A DNA stretch of 64,000 bases from G026625185 sp963727835 (lineage in GTDB: Bacteria; Desulfobacterota; WTBG01; JAGOGO01): assembly GCA_963727835.1 (NCBI GenBank), contig CAVSIB010000042.1:55269-119268 (forward strand). Direction: 5' to 3'. Below the pieces are notes generated by a model. That model was given only the letters and a program-made list of their open reading frames with translations, made no database searches and had not been told where the DNA came from. Below are positions 28,535 through 36,513 of the stretch, piece after piece (position 1 is the first letter of the stretch; each line of letters begins with the position of its first letter). The position numbers and the translations under genes were made by a program.

Positions 28535-29323
28535 TTATTCAGCCATACTGGGTGTTAATTTCTCCCCTGAAGGTTTGTTTTCTTCCGAAAAACTTTCTGG
28601 AGGAACACCATCAGTCTTTTGCTGCAGTTTTTCTTCCTTTCGCTTCTTGCCCTCAATACAGGCATCAGCTATTTTTGAAGCAAATAACCGAATTGCGCGA
28701 ATAGCATCATCATTGCCGGGGATCACATAGTCTACATCATCAGGATCGCAATTGGTATCAACCAAACCAATTGAGGGAATACCTAATTTTTTTGTTTCCG
28801 CTACCACGATTTTTTCTTTTCGGCTGTCAACAATAAAAACCGCTCCTGGCAGACTATTCATATTTTTAATTCCGCCTAACTTTTTAAAGATTTTTTCTTT
28901 TTCCTTTTTCATTTTCAAAAATTCTTTTTTGGGGACATCCGTTGCCTCTTCTCCTCCCTCCACAATTGTATTAAGGGTATTTAAATGATCAACACTCTTT
29001 CGAATAGTCTGAAAATTAGTCAGCATCCCCCCTAACCAGCGATAATCAACATAAAACATTCCGCAACGTTCTGCCTCTTCCCGGATGGTATCCTGAGCTT
29101 GCCTTTTTGTTCCTACAAATAAAACCGATCCCCCATTGGCAATAACATCAACCACAAAGTTATACGCCAACTTAAAAAGGCTTAATGTTTTTTGGAGATC
29201 AATGATGTGAATTCCATTCCGTGCACCAAAAATAAACGGCTTCATTTTCGGATTCCACCGTCTAGTCTGGTGACCAAAATGGACTCCAGCTTCCAATAGT
29301 TCTTTCATGGTTACAACTGGCAC
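28535..29323 (-). CDS. rpsB: 30S ribosomal protein S2
   Basis: 262 residues. The GTG at 29323 is preferred because AGGAGGTG lies five bases upstream, while the in-frame ATG at 29308 is 20 bases away. Motifs are MKELLEAGVHFGHQTRRWNPKM, RNGIHIIDLQKT, VLFVGTKRQAQD, YRWLGGMLTNF and IPSIGLVDTNCDPD. A charged tail of about 35 residues follows. It heads the translation operon and is preceded by a candidate promoter at 29456-29483. Confidence 0.96.
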   Translation of the reverse strand: MPVVTMKELLEAGVHFGHQTRRWNPKMKPFIFGARNGIHIIDLQKTLSLFKLAYNFVVDVIANGGSVLFVGTKRQAQDTIREEAERCGMFYVDYRWLGGMLTNFQTIRKSVDHLNTLNTIVEGGEEATDVPKKEFLKMKKEKEKIFKKLGGIKNMNSLPGAVFIVDSRKEKIVVAETKKLGIPSIGLVDTNCDPDDVDYVIPGNDDAIRAIRLFASKIADACIEGKKRKEEKLQQKTDGVPPESFSEENKPSGEKLTPSMAE

Positions 29324-29455
29324 AATACACCTCCTGTTTTAATGGTTATGCCGCCGCCCTATTCATCCCCAGTCTGAATTTATGAATTCATAAACACCCC
29401 AGCCTGAGTCCTAAGGCGTGAGAAATATATTTTAAATTCTAATAATTTTTGATTA

Positions 29456-29483
29456 ATTATAAACGTTATTTGAGGAAAAACAA
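29456..29483 (-). promoter_or_regulatory. Candidate sigma-70 promoter of rpsB-tsf-pyrH-frr
   Basis: On the minus strand TTGTTT (29483-29478) and TATAAT (29461-29456) are separated by 16 bp. Transcription would begin near 29449 and give a leader of about 125 nt before rpsB. That leader contains a perfect palindrome around TATGAATTCATA (about 29381-29394). The 410-bp gap 29324-29733 to hemW is otherwise AT-rich and holds no gene I can see. Confidence 0.55.
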
Positions 29484-29733
29484 GCCTTGATTTTAAATCC
29501 CATTGAAAAATAGCTACTTAGCATTTACTACCCTGATGCAAAGAATTTTTTTTAATAACATGCTACAAAATAATTTGCAAGAAAAATTACAAGAATTTTT
29601 TAAACAACTTTTGACTTTTTCACCTTTCTTTTCTGTTTTTTCTGGCACAAGCTGTATTTTAAATTTAAATTTATTTTTTTAATAATTTTGATATTCTATA
29701 GTTATTTCTTAAAATATTTATGAGGTTTTTCCC

Positions 29734-30855
29734 TTGACCATGAAAAAAGGCACTGATGAGATCCCCGGACTTTATGTCCATGTTCCCTTTTGTAAAAGCA
29801 AATGTCCTTATTGTGATTTTTATTCAGTAACCTCTTTATCATTAATTCCTGCCTGGCTTTCCGGGATTAAAAAAGAAGTTCTCCTCTATAAAGATCGATT
29901 TTCTTGTTTCGATTCTCTTTACCTTGGTGGTGGCACTCCCACGGTCATCAGTGAACCGAATTTAATTCATTTCGTGGACTATCTTTTTACCCATTTTTCT
30001 TTTTCTACTGATTCAGAAATTTCTATTGAAGCCAATCCTGACGACATTACCAAGGGGAAATTAAACCTATTACGAAGCATGGGAATTAATCGGATCAGCC
30101 TCGGCGTGCAGTCTTTTAATGATCACAATCTTCACTATCTGAGTCGAAGGCATACGGTTTTGCAGACCAAGAAAGCTTTAGAAATGATAAGGTCGGAAGG
30201 ATTTACCAACATAGGAATTGATCTTATGTATGGACTTAAAGACCAAGGCGAAACCGATTGGGTAACCATCCTAAAACAAGCGCTTGATTATAGGCCGGAA
30301 CACATTTCCTGCTATCAGTTAACCATAAAAAAAGGGACAGAATTTAAACAAAAAAAATTTAAACCCCTCGATGAAGAAAAAGAGCGGTTGCTTTTTATGG
30401 TTACCTCTGCATTGCTTGAGAAAGCAGGTTATCTTCATTATGAAATCTCAAATTATGCACGAGAAGAAAAATATATCTGCCGCCACAATTACAAATATTG
30501 GAACCACACGCCCTATTTAGGACTTGGTCCCGCAGCCCACTCTTTCTTTTCTAACAAACGCTGGTGGAATGTAAAATCAATAAAAAAATATTGTGAGTTA
30601 CTCCAGAAAAATGCACCACCACTCGCAGGAACAGAATCGCTCACAGAACAACAGCTCAGACTCGAACATCTTTGTTTAGGCCTGAGAACCAATGCGGGGA
30701 TTGATAGCCGCTTCCTGAGTAACCGATCTGCGTTAAAAAATATTTTACAAGAGCTAAAAGATGCAAAATTAGTGAGTATAAAAGGCGGGCGAGTAATTCC
30801 AACCCGAGAAGGCTTCCTTTTTGCCGATAGTCTCCCCCTTTTCCTTTCCGAATAA
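29734..30855 (+). CDS. hemW: HemW-like radical SAM protein (CPO3-type)
   Basis: 373 residues from TTG 29734, with GAGGT seven bases upstream; ATG 29740 is the alternative. The radical SAM cluster motif is CKSKCPYC (residues about 19-26), preceded by LYVHVPF and followed by DFYS. LYLGGGTPT, SIEANPD, RISLGVQSFND and the C-terminal HemW helix region (HNYKYWNHTPYLGLGPAAHSF) are present, so it is HemW rather than the HemN coproporphyrinogen dehydrogenase. HemW is thought to be a heme chaperone. That suits the cytochrome genes that follow, although the gene is also widespread elsewhere. Confidence 0.92.
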   Translation: MTMKKGTDEIPGLYVHVPFCKSKCPYCDFYSVTSLSLIPAWLSGIKKEVLLYKDRFSCFDSLYLGGGTPTVISEPNLIHFVDYLFTHFSFSTDSEISIEANPDDITKGKLNLLRSMGINRISLGVQSFNDHNLHYLSRRHTVLQTKKALEMIRSEGFTNIGIDLMYGLKDQGETDWVTILKQALDYRPEHISCYQLTIKKGTEFKQKKFKPLDEEKERLLFMVTSALLEKAGYLHYEISNYAREEKYICRHNYKYWNHTPYLGLGPAAHSFFSNKRWWNVKSIKKYCELLQKNAPPLAGTESLTEQQLRLEHLCLGLRTNAGIDSRFLSNRSALKNILQELKDAKLVSIKGGRVIPTREGFLFADSLPLFLSE

Positions 30856-30867
30856 TCGTAGGTTATC

Positions 30868-31023
30868 CTATATGATAGGGGTATTTTTTCTCTTCTTAGT
30901 TGTTTGCGTTGTCCCACTGCCGAAAATTTTCCAGAAGGGTATGAGGAGAAGAAGCGAAATAATCGCCAGTAAATAGTCGATATTTTTTGTAGCGAAAAAG
31001 TCAAAAAATTGATACCCTTCCAT
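30868..31023 (-). CDS. Small single-span membrane protein
   Basis: 51 residues with a strong AGGAGGTG ribosome binding site before ATG 31023. It starts MEGYQFFDFFATKN, has one hydrophobic helix (IDYLLAIISLLLLIPFWKIF) and ends in a lysine-rich tail (TTKKRKN), which predicts a cytoplasmic C-terminus. It converges with hemW (12 bp between stops). Small proteins of this shape occur near NrfD/HybB-type respiratory genes. An NrfD-like C-terminal fragment lies just upstream here, separated by a MITE-like element, so the gene is probably an orphan of a broken operon. Confidence 0.6.
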   Translation of the reverse strand: MEGYQFFDFFATKNIDYLLAIISLLLLIPFWKIFGSGTTQTTKKRKNTPII

Positions 31024-31060
31024 CTACACCTCCTAAAAATATCTTTTCTTTATTCTTGAT

Positions 31061-31330
31061 GAAGTCGTAAAAAGTCGAAAATCAGACGGCAAAGTAAAAA
31101 GTTTCAGATGCAAAGCGCACAAATACGGCGGAATGAGGCGTACTAACTTTAACGCCGCAATGATTCATCCCGTTAAATAAAGAATTTTCGGAGATCGGCA
31201 ACTCAGAACCCGAAACCCTTAAATTGGATTCTTCTGCCTCCCGAAGCGAACATTTAACGGGGCAGGGATGCAACGCCTGTCTTCGTGCATCGCACGGAGG
31301 CAACGCCGCAGATGGGCTTTTTACGAAGCC
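31061..31330. repeat. MITE-like element with inverted ends
   Basis: About 270 bp bounded by GAAGTCGTAAAAAGTC (31061-31076) and GGCTTTTTACGAAGCC (31315-31330), which pair at 12 of 16 positions as an imperfect inverted repeat. No reading frame inside resembles a protein. GC content looks higher inside than in the flanks. It separates the small membrane protein gene from an NrfD-like fragment, so it is probably a non-autonomous inserted element. I see no target-site duplication I can be sure of. Confidence 0.5.
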
Positions 31331-31337
31331 GTTATTC

Positions 31338-31525
31338 TTAGTGTGCTTCTTGTGCCCATTCAGGCGAATCACTCACAACCGGCATCCGTTTTACTATCCA
31401 CCGATATACCCAAAGTTCCGTAAATACTACCGTAAGAGTAGCAACAACTTCCAGCCACGTGGGGTAGTACCGAACTGCTGCGTACCATTTATAAGCAATG
31501 AGACAAATATTGAGCCGATTCAAGA
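31338..31525 (-). pseudogene. C-terminal fragment of an NrfD/HybB-like membrane subunit
   Basis: The last 60 or so codons of a membrane protein: IAYKWYAAVRYYPTWLEVV, a hydrophobic helix (TLTVVFTELWVYRW) and VKRMPVVSDSPEWA before the TAA at 31338. The pattern YxPxWxE followed by a helix and a xxVxRMPV end is typical of NrfD/HybB quinone-interacting subunits. The 5' side is cut at about 31525, where a cytochrome c fragment on the opposite strand begins. Family assignment is by eye and moderate. Confidence 0.45.
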
Positions 31526-31527
31526 CA

Positions 31528-31765
31528 ACTCTGCCACGGTAAGGATGGAAAAGGAACGACACCGATATCCGAGAAATACAAGTGCCCTGACCTGACAAAC
31601 CCGAAATTGCAAGCAGCATTTACCGATGACCAGGCAGCCAAGAGCATCATTGAGGGAGTCAAAAATAGTTCAGGGAACACCGTGATGCCTCCGTTCAAAG
31701 AAAAGCTCACAACTGAAGAGGTTAAAGAAATCGTCAAATTTCTTCGGACACTTAAGGGCAAGTGA
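31528..31765 (+). pseudogene. Truncated copy of monoheme cytochrome c
   Basis: From LCHGKDGKGTTP onward this is a near copy of the cytochrome c at 39783-40122 (DLTNPK, AAFTDDQAAKSIIEGVK, NTVMPPFKEKLTTEEVKEI, RTLKGK, stop at 31765). The signal peptide and the first heme cysteine are missing: the equivalent of KKCALCH is read as SRQLCH, so no CxxCH is left. The end of this copy has no frameshift and shows how the other copy should read. Similarity stops a few bases after both stop codons. Confidence 0.8.
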
Positions 31766-31836
31766 TCCTGCGCATTTAAAGAATACTATGAGAATGGCAA
31801 GTTGTGGATTGTAGCAAACTTCTTTTATGTAATATC

Positions 31837-31864
31837 AAACATTTTCTCCGATGAGAAAATGTTT
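31837..31864 (-). terminator. Perfect 12-bp hairpin after the cytochrome bc operon
   Basis: AAACATTTTCTC, a four-base loop, then GAGAAAATGTTT: a perfect 12-bp stem 10 bases past the stop of the gene at 31875-32669. There is no long T-run on the minus-strand 3' side, so it may be a weak terminator or an mRNA-stabilising hairpin. Confidence 0.4.
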
Positions 31865-31874
31865 CCCCACTTTT

Positions 31875-32669
31875 CTAAGACAAGGCTTTTCTATATATGT
31901 GAATTATAAAAGCTGAAATAAAAAGAAACGCAACAAGAATTGCTCCCCCGATTTGTCTGCGTTTAATTGTAGCCTCATAGCTTTCTACAGACTTCTCAAT
32001 CTTTTGATTATCAGCTTTAATTATGCCGGTTTTATTTATAATCAGGTCTACTGAAAGTACATGGGTTAAGCGGTGAAACTGGTTCCTATTTGCAAAAAGT
32101 GCAGCATCAAGATTTTGAAGATTAAAACCCTCTTCTTTGAGTTTTTCTATTCTTCCATCAAGCTGAACGAAATTCTCATCCGTATCTTTCATAACAAACT
32201 TTAGCTTTTTTGCCCGTTCGTAGGTATGACACCGTGAGCAGTCCTTCTCATTTATGAGATCTAATGTGGCTTTTTGCTGATGGTGAGCGGTATGACAGGT
32301 AGTACATACTGGGTGATTTTTCTTCTCTGTTAGCCAATGGGGACTATTCAAATAGTTTTCCATAACAGCCACATGGCACTTGCCACAGAACTTAGGAATG
32401 TCATTCTCTTCAGGTGCCCCAACAAAACCTGCCGCTGGATCCATTGCGCCAATATCCTTTACGTTTGGATTACCACCATGGCAGTTGTGACATGAGATAC
32501 CGTTTTCTTTATGAATGGTTTCTTGCCAAAGCCCTACAGCCTTAGCCGAATCTCCTCCGAGGTCTTTATGACAATTAACACACGAGGTATTCTCCTCTTG
32601 GGCAAACCCCTGAGAGACAAAAACAAGAAGCAAGCTAAAAGAAAAAAGGATCAAATATCTAATAACCAT
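31875..32669 (-). CDS. Membrane-anchored pentaheme cytochrome c
   Basis: 264 residues: cleavable-type signal peptide (MVIRYLILFSFSLLLVFVSQGFA), then five CxxCH heme sites (CVNCH, CHNCH, CGKCH, CTTCH, CSRCH) within residues about 30-145, a charged helical stretch, and a C-terminal transmembrane helix (GGAILVAFLFISAFIIHIY). It is therefore periplasmic and tethered by its C-terminus. The gene is 10 bp after the cytochrome b gene and is the last of a four-gene operon. It could take the place of cytochrome c1 as the electron exit; the C-terminal anchor, as in c1, supports this inference. Confidence 0.85.
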   Translation of the reverse strand: MVIRYLILFSFSLLLVFVSQGFAQEENTSCVNCHKDLGGDSAKAVGLWQETIHKENGISCHNCHGGNPNVKDIGAMDPAAGFVGAPEENDIPKFCGKCHVAVMENYLNSPHWLTEKKNHPVCTTCHTAHHQQKATLDLINEKDCSRCHTYERAKKLKFVMKDTDENFVQLDGRIEKLKEEGFNLQNLDAALFANRNQFHRLTHVLSVDLIINKTGIIKADNQKIEKSVESYEATIKRRQIGGAILVAFLFISAFIIHIYRKALS

Positions 32670-32679
32670 ATCTTCTCTT

Positions 32680-33738
32680 TCACTTAAGAATTTCCCCTAA
32701 AACGCTAAGTGCTATGAAAACCAAAACCCCAATAATCGCAATTATCAAGAAAACCGGTCTTTTTAGAGGATGTCTTTCGCTACCGGTATCAACTAGTGGT
32801 AAAAGAAAAAGAAAAAGAGCAGATAGAAGCTGTATAAGGACCCCCAGAACCTTACTCGGAATGAGCTTTAGCGTCTCGTAGTTTGCAAGAAAGTACCATT
32901 CAGGTTTTATATGTGGAGGTGTAAAAAATGGATCCGCTGGCTTTAGGGCATCGTGCGGGAAATAAAGCTTTGGGTAAAAGAAGACAAATAAAAAAAGGAT
33001 TCCAAGAAAAAAGTATATTAGTTTTAGGTCCTCTAAAACAATATTAGGAAAAAAAGAAATCTTCTTTATCTCTTCTTGCTTAGTCCCTGGAGGGGCAGAT
33101 ATCCCAGTTCTCCTCATGCAGAACAGGTGTACCGCAACCAACCCTAAAAACAATAAGGGTACAACCATAACATGTAAAGCAAAAAATCTACCTAATGTTG
33201 CCTGTTCTACCCTCTCAGCACCCCTTACCCACCTTACAAGCTCGTTACCAATAAAGGGAACCGCGCTCACCGTATTCGTTCCGACTGTAGTAGCCCAGTA
33301 GGAAATCTGACTCCAGGGAAGGAGATAGCCTGAGAGGGCCGCTAGAAGTCCCAGGGCAAAGAGCACCATGCCCGACATCCACTGGAGCTCCCGGGGCTTC
33401 TTATAAGATCCCATAAATAAGGTAATGAGCATATGGAGGAAGAGTGCAGCTATTAATATTTGTGCTGCCATTGCGTGAACCCTTCTTATCAACCAGCCGA
33501 ATGGAACCTTGTTTGTTATATAGGTGACGCTCTCAAAGGCTTTATCCACCTGGGGCACATAATATATAAGAAGTAAAATACCGGTCACAAACTGAATAAA
33601 AAGCATTACAAGAAGTAAAGAGCCCATAGAGTACAAAAAATTCAGATTGGCTGGAACCTTATACCCAGTGAGATTTCTCTCTATAACCTCCCTAATTTGT
33701 ATCCTCTCATCAATCCAATCTGTTATTTTCTTTAACAT
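32680..33738 (-). CDS. Cytochrome b (b6/subunit IV fused type) of a quinol:cytochrome c complex
   Basis: 352 residues. Helix B ligands are H88 and H102 (13 residues between) and helix D ligands are H189 and H204 (14 between), the spacing of cytochrome b6 rather than mitochondrial-type cytochrome b. Unlike b6f, the C-terminal half with the Qo-site PEWY motif (HIKPEWYFLANYETLK) is in the same protein, with about three further helices. Other marks are RRVHAMAAQ and SGYLLPWSQISYWATTV. It would oxidise menaquinol and pass one electron to the Rieske protein encoded 10 bp upstream. Confidence 0.93.
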   Translation of the reverse strand: MLKKITDWIDERIQIREVIERNLTGYKVPANLNFLYSMGSLLLVMLFIQFVTGILLLIYYVPQVDKAFESVTYITNKVPFGWLIRRVHAMAAQILIAALFLHMLITLFMGSYKKPRELQWMSGMVLFALGLLAALSGYLLPWSQISYWATTVGTNTVSAVPFIGNELVRWVRGAERVEQATLGRFFALHVMVVPLLFLGLVAVHLFCMRRTGISAPPGTKQEEIKKISFFPNIVLEDLKLIYFFLGILFLFVFFYPKLYFPHDALKPADPFFTPPHIKPEWYFLANYETLKLIPSKVLGVLIQLLSALFLFLLPLVDTGSERHPLKRPVFLIIAIIGVLVFIALSVLGEILK

Positions 33739-33748
33739 ACGATGCCCA

Positions 33749-34210
33749 CTATGCTTTTAAAAGTTTTATCTCATTTTTCTCAACTTCAACCCTGTACTCG
33801 GGAAGTGGTTTAGGGGCCGGCCCTGAAATCACGTCCCCATTAAAGTCGAATTTCGCTCCATGACAGGGACACAAGAAAATTCTCTCGTCCTTCCTCCATT
33901 GTACAATACAACCAAGGTGTGTACATGCCGCTGAAAAAGCCCTAAGCTCTCCTTTGTAGGAAATAACAACTGCGGGGCCTCCAAAAGAAAGCCCAATTTT
34001 TGCACCCTCTGCTAATACAGCTGACGACGTTATAGGGTTACCCGAAGGATCCATAAAGACGTTTTCTGCTTCCCCCTTAGATTTTGGGAAAAGATATGCC
34101 ACTATTGGGATTATCCAGCTTACCACTGTAACACCCAATATCCAATTAATTAGCGTTCCAAGGAAATTCCTCCTTTCGATTTTCTCATTCACTGGAGTTA
34201 CCTCCTCCAT
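33749..34210 (-). CDS. Rieske iron-sulfur protein
   Basis: 153 residues. An N-terminal transmembrane helix (INWILGVTVVSWIIPIVAYLF) anchors it, and the [2Fe-2S] ligands are in CTHLGC and CPCHGAKFD, with the cysteine pair for the stabilising disulfide. The start at 34210 has GGAGGTAA upstream and lies inside the end of the pentaheme gene, so the two are coupled. With the cytochrome b gene it forms the core of a bc complex. Confidence 0.95.
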   Translation of the reverse strand: MEEVTPVNEKIERRNFLGTLINWILGVTVVSWIIPIVAYLFPKSKGEAENVFMDPSGNPITSSAVLAEGAKIGLSFGGPAVVISYKGELRAFSAACTHLGCIVQWRKDERIFLCPCHGAKFDFNGDVISGPAPKPLPEYRVEVEKNEIKLLKA

Positions 34211-35457
34211 TTTTCAACGTTATTCGAAGGATAAACAAAAGCCCTAAAACTCCCGCGAGGGAAATAATCCACTTCCATATACCTATAACCTCTGTCTCCA
34301 TATTTATTGTTTTTACATCACGAGCCATTTCCATTCTCATCGCATTTGGTTCGAGATAAGGAACTCTAAATTCATATCTCAAGGTAGACTCCACTGTGAA
34401 AGCCTTTCCCATTCTCCTAGTAAGGGGAAACACAAACTCCTCCCTCCTTGTTTCCTTGGGTTTAATGCGGTTATCGCTCCCTTAGAGCCGCAGCCTTTAG
34501 AAACATATCATTAATGTCCTTCTCAGCAATCTCTTTTCCCTCACCATCAACAAGAACCCGCCTATATACAACCTCCTTTTCCCCAACTACCTCCCCTTTA
34601 GAATCCAAAAGTTTTACTGTAAGTATCACCCTGCGTGATGGAATACCCGTGGGAAGGGAATGCCCAGCCTCTGAGTTGGTTATATAGACTACAACGGATA
34701 CAGAGTCGTCGACTTTATCTAACATCTGAGTCAGCGTTGCGGCCTTAGATATATTTATCTGAGTGTGTCCCCCTTGAAATTTATGTGCTGTTACGGTATG
34801 CTCAGTCTTTGCGACTTCGGGATTAACAATAGGAGTACCAAACTCTTCTGGCATGTGGCAGTTCTGACATTGAATTCCCTTTTCCGCATAAGGACCCATT
34901 TTCCATTCGCTATATGTACTCATTACGTGAAATCCATTCTCGTTTACCACCTCATGACACCCGGCGCAGAACTCAGCTTTCAAGTGAATTGCAGAGTAAA
35001 GGTTCTCATGACCTATTTTTAGGTGGCTTTCAAACGGCCCCCTTTTTACAACCCCTGGATCAAATTCAAATGGCTCTTCTTTATTTAAATCTACGCTCTT
35101 TACCGTGTGACAAAAATCACATGTTACCCCTTCTTTTGAAATAGACTGGGCAAGGTCATAATCCCGTGTAACCCTAACAGTAGGTACGTGGCACTTAAGA
35201 CAAAAGCTTTTTTTGTCCCTTTCTACTTCGTTAAAAACGCCAAGAAAAACAGGGTCACTTAAAGAGGAAGCGTGTAGAGAATTTTTCCACTCTTTGTATA
35301 TGGCCGTATGGCATTTACCACAGATCTGGCTTTCCGGATACCCTTCATTTTTTACACTGGGATATTCCGTTGGGGCTCCTATAAGGGAGATATTGGCTAA
35401 AAGGCCTAGAAGCATTATCATAGAAATCAATTTATTGAGCCCTTCATTTTTGTCCAA
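34185..35457 (-). CDS. Pentaheme cytochrome c with C-terminal membrane anchor, frameshifted
   Basis: The first 328 codons start at TTG 35457 with a hydrophobic leader (LISMIMLLGLLANISLIG) and contain five CxxCH sites (CGKCH, CLKCH, CDFCH, CAGCH, CQNCH), plus a cytochrome c-554-like beta domain (GHSLPTGIPSRRVIL). A stop appears after AAALRER. In the next frame the text continues without a gap: DNRIKPKETRREEFVFPL, then STLRYEFRVPYLEPN and a membrane helix (WIISLAGVLGLLFILRI), ending at 34185. A small ORF at 34185-34433 is therefore the tail of this protein. The 1273-nt span is one base over a multiple of three; corrected length is about 423. First gene of the bc operon. Confidence 0.83.
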
Positions 35458-35571
35458 ATTGGTTTCAAAAAATTAGCCTCCTGTTGTAAGGTCTAAAAGC
35501 TATAACCATACTAAATCACTTACAAACCGGATGTTGGAGCCAAGATAAGATTTCATGCATCTTTTGTCAAT
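35441..35571. repeat. 131-bp direct repeat, copy A
   Basis: Matches 42019-42148 in the same orientation at roughly 90% by eye (shared stretches include GCCTCCTGTTGTAAGG, TATAACCATACTAAA and GATAAGATTTCATGCATC). It spans the ribosome binding site and start of the minus-strand pentaheme gene, and on the plus strand leads into an IS4-type transposase fragment. It is either the left end of that IS or a duplicated cytochrome promoter region. Confidence 0.75.
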
Positions 35572-35990
35572 ACCTAAATTTGTTTTCGAGATATGATTTT
35601 TAAAAAGCCGTAAACCAGCACTCCGGAGACCGACACTCACGGGGAATGAGCTGCTGGGATCAATTTGTTACCATGCTTTTTGGCCATCTGGCTAAAGCCA
35701 AAAGCCTCAGAGAAATTATCGGCGGTATGGCTTCTCAAGAATCATTCCTTTATCACTTAGGGGCAAAACTAATAAAACCTTCCAGCCTCTCTTACGCCAA
35801 TGCCCACCGCCCTTGGAAAATCTATCGGGACGTTTTCTATCAATTCCTCACCCAATGCCGTTTTTTTCAAACTCAGTCGGGGGAGACAGCGGTGCATCCA
35901 TCTCATGATTATGGAATCAACCCCAAAAATTCCAAAGACAAAATTTTGTCTGCGCCCCTGATTTTTTCCTTGACATCTCCTACTATTTAA
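35552..35990 (+). pseudogene. IS4-family transposase, N-terminal fragment
   Basis: Plus-strand remnant with frame breaks: HASFVNT, LNLFSRYDF and NQHSGDRHSRGMSCWDQF lead into a longer open stretch (VTMLFGHLAKAKSLREI, SLSYANAHRPWKIYRDVFY). This is the conserved N-terminal (DUF4372) domain of IS4-type transposases. The DDE catalytic part is absent: the frame ends at 35990 and unrelated sequence follows. About 115 codons of roughly 380 remain. Confidence 0.8.
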
Positions 35991-36119
35991 TTATAAAAAA
36001 GTCTTAATTTTAAAAGGCCACTAAATCGATAAAATTGATAGTTTAGAAGGGGATGGGGCTGGGTAAAGTGAGGAATGGGCTCCCTTAATTGCTCCCTAAT
36101 GCTGGTGGAAGCGGATAAG

Positions 36120-36470
36120 AAGTGGCTGAGGGAGGGGCTAAGGGGCTAGGCGCAACAAACCCTTTCCAATACTGGGGAGTTCATCTGCGCCGCTGAGAGC
36201 GCAAAGAAACCCTCAAGCGCTTCAAAGCCTTGAGTCCAGGGGGCAGGTAGAGGAGGAATAGGCGGTGCAGTGCATGAAAAAAATCTCTTTAACTGCCTGC
36301 ACTTTCAGGGTATGGGTTTCCTCTACAGCGCTGGAAATCCCTCTGTACCACCAATATCCTAGAACGGGCTTTCCGGGAGGTGCGGCGGCGCCCCCAGTCC
36401 ATGGACAACTGTTTCACCAATGCGGCCAGTTCTGGTCGTCACTTTTATGGCTCTGAAGGGGTAAAACCCT
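36120..36470 (+). pseudogene. IS256-family transposase, C-terminal fragment
   Basis: Frame-broken remnant. RKETLKRFKALS near 36195, AVQCMKKNLFNCLHF near 36265, and CTTNILERAFREVRRRPQ near 36345 match the end of mutator-type (IS256) transposases (A..CL..DLE.LL.FF, R.TN..ER.FREVRRR). It ends just before the decaheme cytochrome gene. The stretch 35991-36120 between the IS4 and IS256 fragments shows nothing I can identify. Confidence 0.7.
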
Positions 36471-36513
36471 TAAACAAATTTGCACAATTTAAGGTGCTTC
36501 ACCGGAGGAGGCG

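Noticed and set aside
31082..31595. Frames on both strands across the MITE-like element and fragment junction reported as proteins
   Set aside because: They cross fragment boundaries and show no similarity except where they coincide with the NrfD-like and cytochrome pieces.
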